Source: JL08 sp039969355
Lineage (GTDB): Bacteria; Pseudomonadota; Alphaproteobacteria; Rhodobacterales; Rhodobacteraceae
Direction of reading: 5' to 3'
NCBI GenBank assembly: GCA_039969355.1
Contig: JBDVOA010000032.1
Coordinates: forward strand, 62,001 to 126,000
Length of the DNA: 64,000 nt
Shown: positions 63,449-64,000 of the stretch, piece by piece
Position numbering within the stretch: the first letter of the stretch is position 1
How the letters are laid out: each line of letters opens with the position of its first letter
Notes under the pieces: model-generated
Seen by the model: the letters and a program-made list of their open reading frames with translations, nothing else
The model's database searches: none
Told to the model about the DNA's origin: nothing
Program-made: the position numbers and the translations under genes

Positions 63449-64000
63449 ATGAAGGATCGACCCACAATCTTGGATGTTGCGAAACTGGCAGGCGTTTCCA
63501 AATCAACCGTTAGCCTGGTCCTGCAAGGGTCGTCAGTTGTGAAAGAAGCCACCCGTGTATCCGTTCGCGAAGCTATGGCAGAGATTGGGTATGTTTATAA
63601 TCGCTCTGCGGCGACGTTGCGGTCCTCCTCCTCCGGCCTAATCGGATTGGTCATCAATGATCTGCGAAACCCGTTCTTCACTGAATTTGCAACGCTCTTT
63701 CAGATGGAGCTTGCCCGCAATGGCTTTGCAACTGTATTGGCAAATACTGACGAAGATCCCGAGCTGCAAACCCGCATGATATCATCGCTGGTGGAGCATG
63801 GCGTGTCCGGATTCATCATTTCGCCTAGCTACGGCGGTGAAAAGGAAGCGCTCGCGGTATTGTACGCCTCAAACACGCCGACGCTGCAGGTGTTCCGTTC
63901 CTTAAAAAGAGGCGATTCCGAGTTTCCATTTTTCGCACCCGACTATGATCGGGGAGGGCGCCTCGCGACCGAACACCTTCTGGAGATGGGATCCAAACGG
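63449..64000 (+). CDS. LacI-family transcriptional regulator (3' truncated by window)
   Basis: Starts at the ATG at 63449 and runs open to the last base (184 codons). The N-terminal helix-turn-helix is ILDVAKLAGVSKSTVSLVLQ, followed by the hinge helix and a periplasmic-binding-like sensor (GLIGLVINDLRNPFFTEFA). It lies at the end of the transporter/GMC operon, 51 bp after the Dabb gene, and probably represses it by binding the tandem palindromes at 51799-51834. Ligand unknown. Confidence 0.92.
   Translation, partial: MKDRPTILDVAKLAGVSKSTVSLVLQGSSVVKEATRVSVREAMAEIGYVYNRSAATLRSSSSGLIGLVINDLRNPFFTEFATLFQMELARNGFATVLANTDEDPELQTRMISSLVEHGVSGFIISPSYGGEKEALAVLYASNTPTLQVFRSLKRGDSEFPFFAPDYDRGGRLATEHLLEMGSKR

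Overview
The window is a gene-dense chromosomal segment of an alphaproteobacterium, most likely a marine Rhodobacterales (Roseobacter-type) species. The reasons are: an Entner-Doudoroff edd-eda pair; the Rhodobacterales-style neighbourhoods SDR-uvrC-pgsA-moaD-moaE, ubiA/rsmE-gshA and pyrB-pyrC'-plsY; a tiny aa3-oxidase subunit IV; a DUF6173-like protein; and a DmdC-like acyl-CoA dehydrogenase followed by an MBL hydrolase. Most genes sit in short operons with 1-4 bp stop/start overlaps. I see no rRNA, tRNA, insertion sequence, prophage or CRISPR array.

Layout. 0-5 kb: 3' end of ileS, then edd-eda behind a LacI-type palindrome, a terminator hairpin and a PfkB sugar kinase. 5-11 kb: DMT exporter, CoxG-like protein, ABC exporter pair, S49 peptidase, Ca2+/Na+ antiporter and pteridine-reductase-like SDR. 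11-21 kb: uvrC, pgsA, moaD, moaE, an ompA-like envelope operon behind ubiA, and divergent rsmE-gshA. 21-38 kb: pyrimidine genes (pyrB, an overlooked 33-aa membrane ORF, a dihydroorotase homologue without catalytic residues, plsY), a uracil-DNA glycosylase with moaB, an RND efflux pair, tsaC/sua5, acyl-CoA metabolism, and azlCD. 38.4-42.5 kb: a tightly overlapped molybdenum-cofactor operon, fdhD-mobA-mobB-moeA, in which moeA carries an extra ~285-residue N-terminal domain.

42.5-51.9 kb is an accessory island on the minus strand, flanked by decayed sequence (a DUF3604-like tail with stops on the left, a VOC/glyoxalase gene with two in-frame stops on the right). It holds a cyclopropane-fatty-acid synthase and a five-gene operon: an alpha-dioxygenase/cyclooxygenase-type haem peroxidase, an unusually short P450-like protein, an Fe-S old yellow enzyme, a RoxA-like dihaem c-type cytochrome, and a four-helix membrane protein. 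Together these look like a bacterial oxylipin-type (oxygenated fatty acid) pathway. The peroxidase and P450 would be a split counterpart of the fungal dioxygenase-P450 fusions. This is my best candidate for an undescribed system; its chemistry is inference.

51.8-64 kb is one long plus-strand catabolic operon behind two copies of a palindromic LacI-type operator: CoA-transferase, enoyl-CoA hydratase, aldehyde dehydrogenase, a glucose-type ABC importer, two GMC oxidoreductases, a Dabb protein and a LacI regulator cut off by the window end. It suggests import of a sugar-like or polyol-like compound, alcohol-to-aldehyde-to-acid oxidation and CoA activation; the substrate is unknown.
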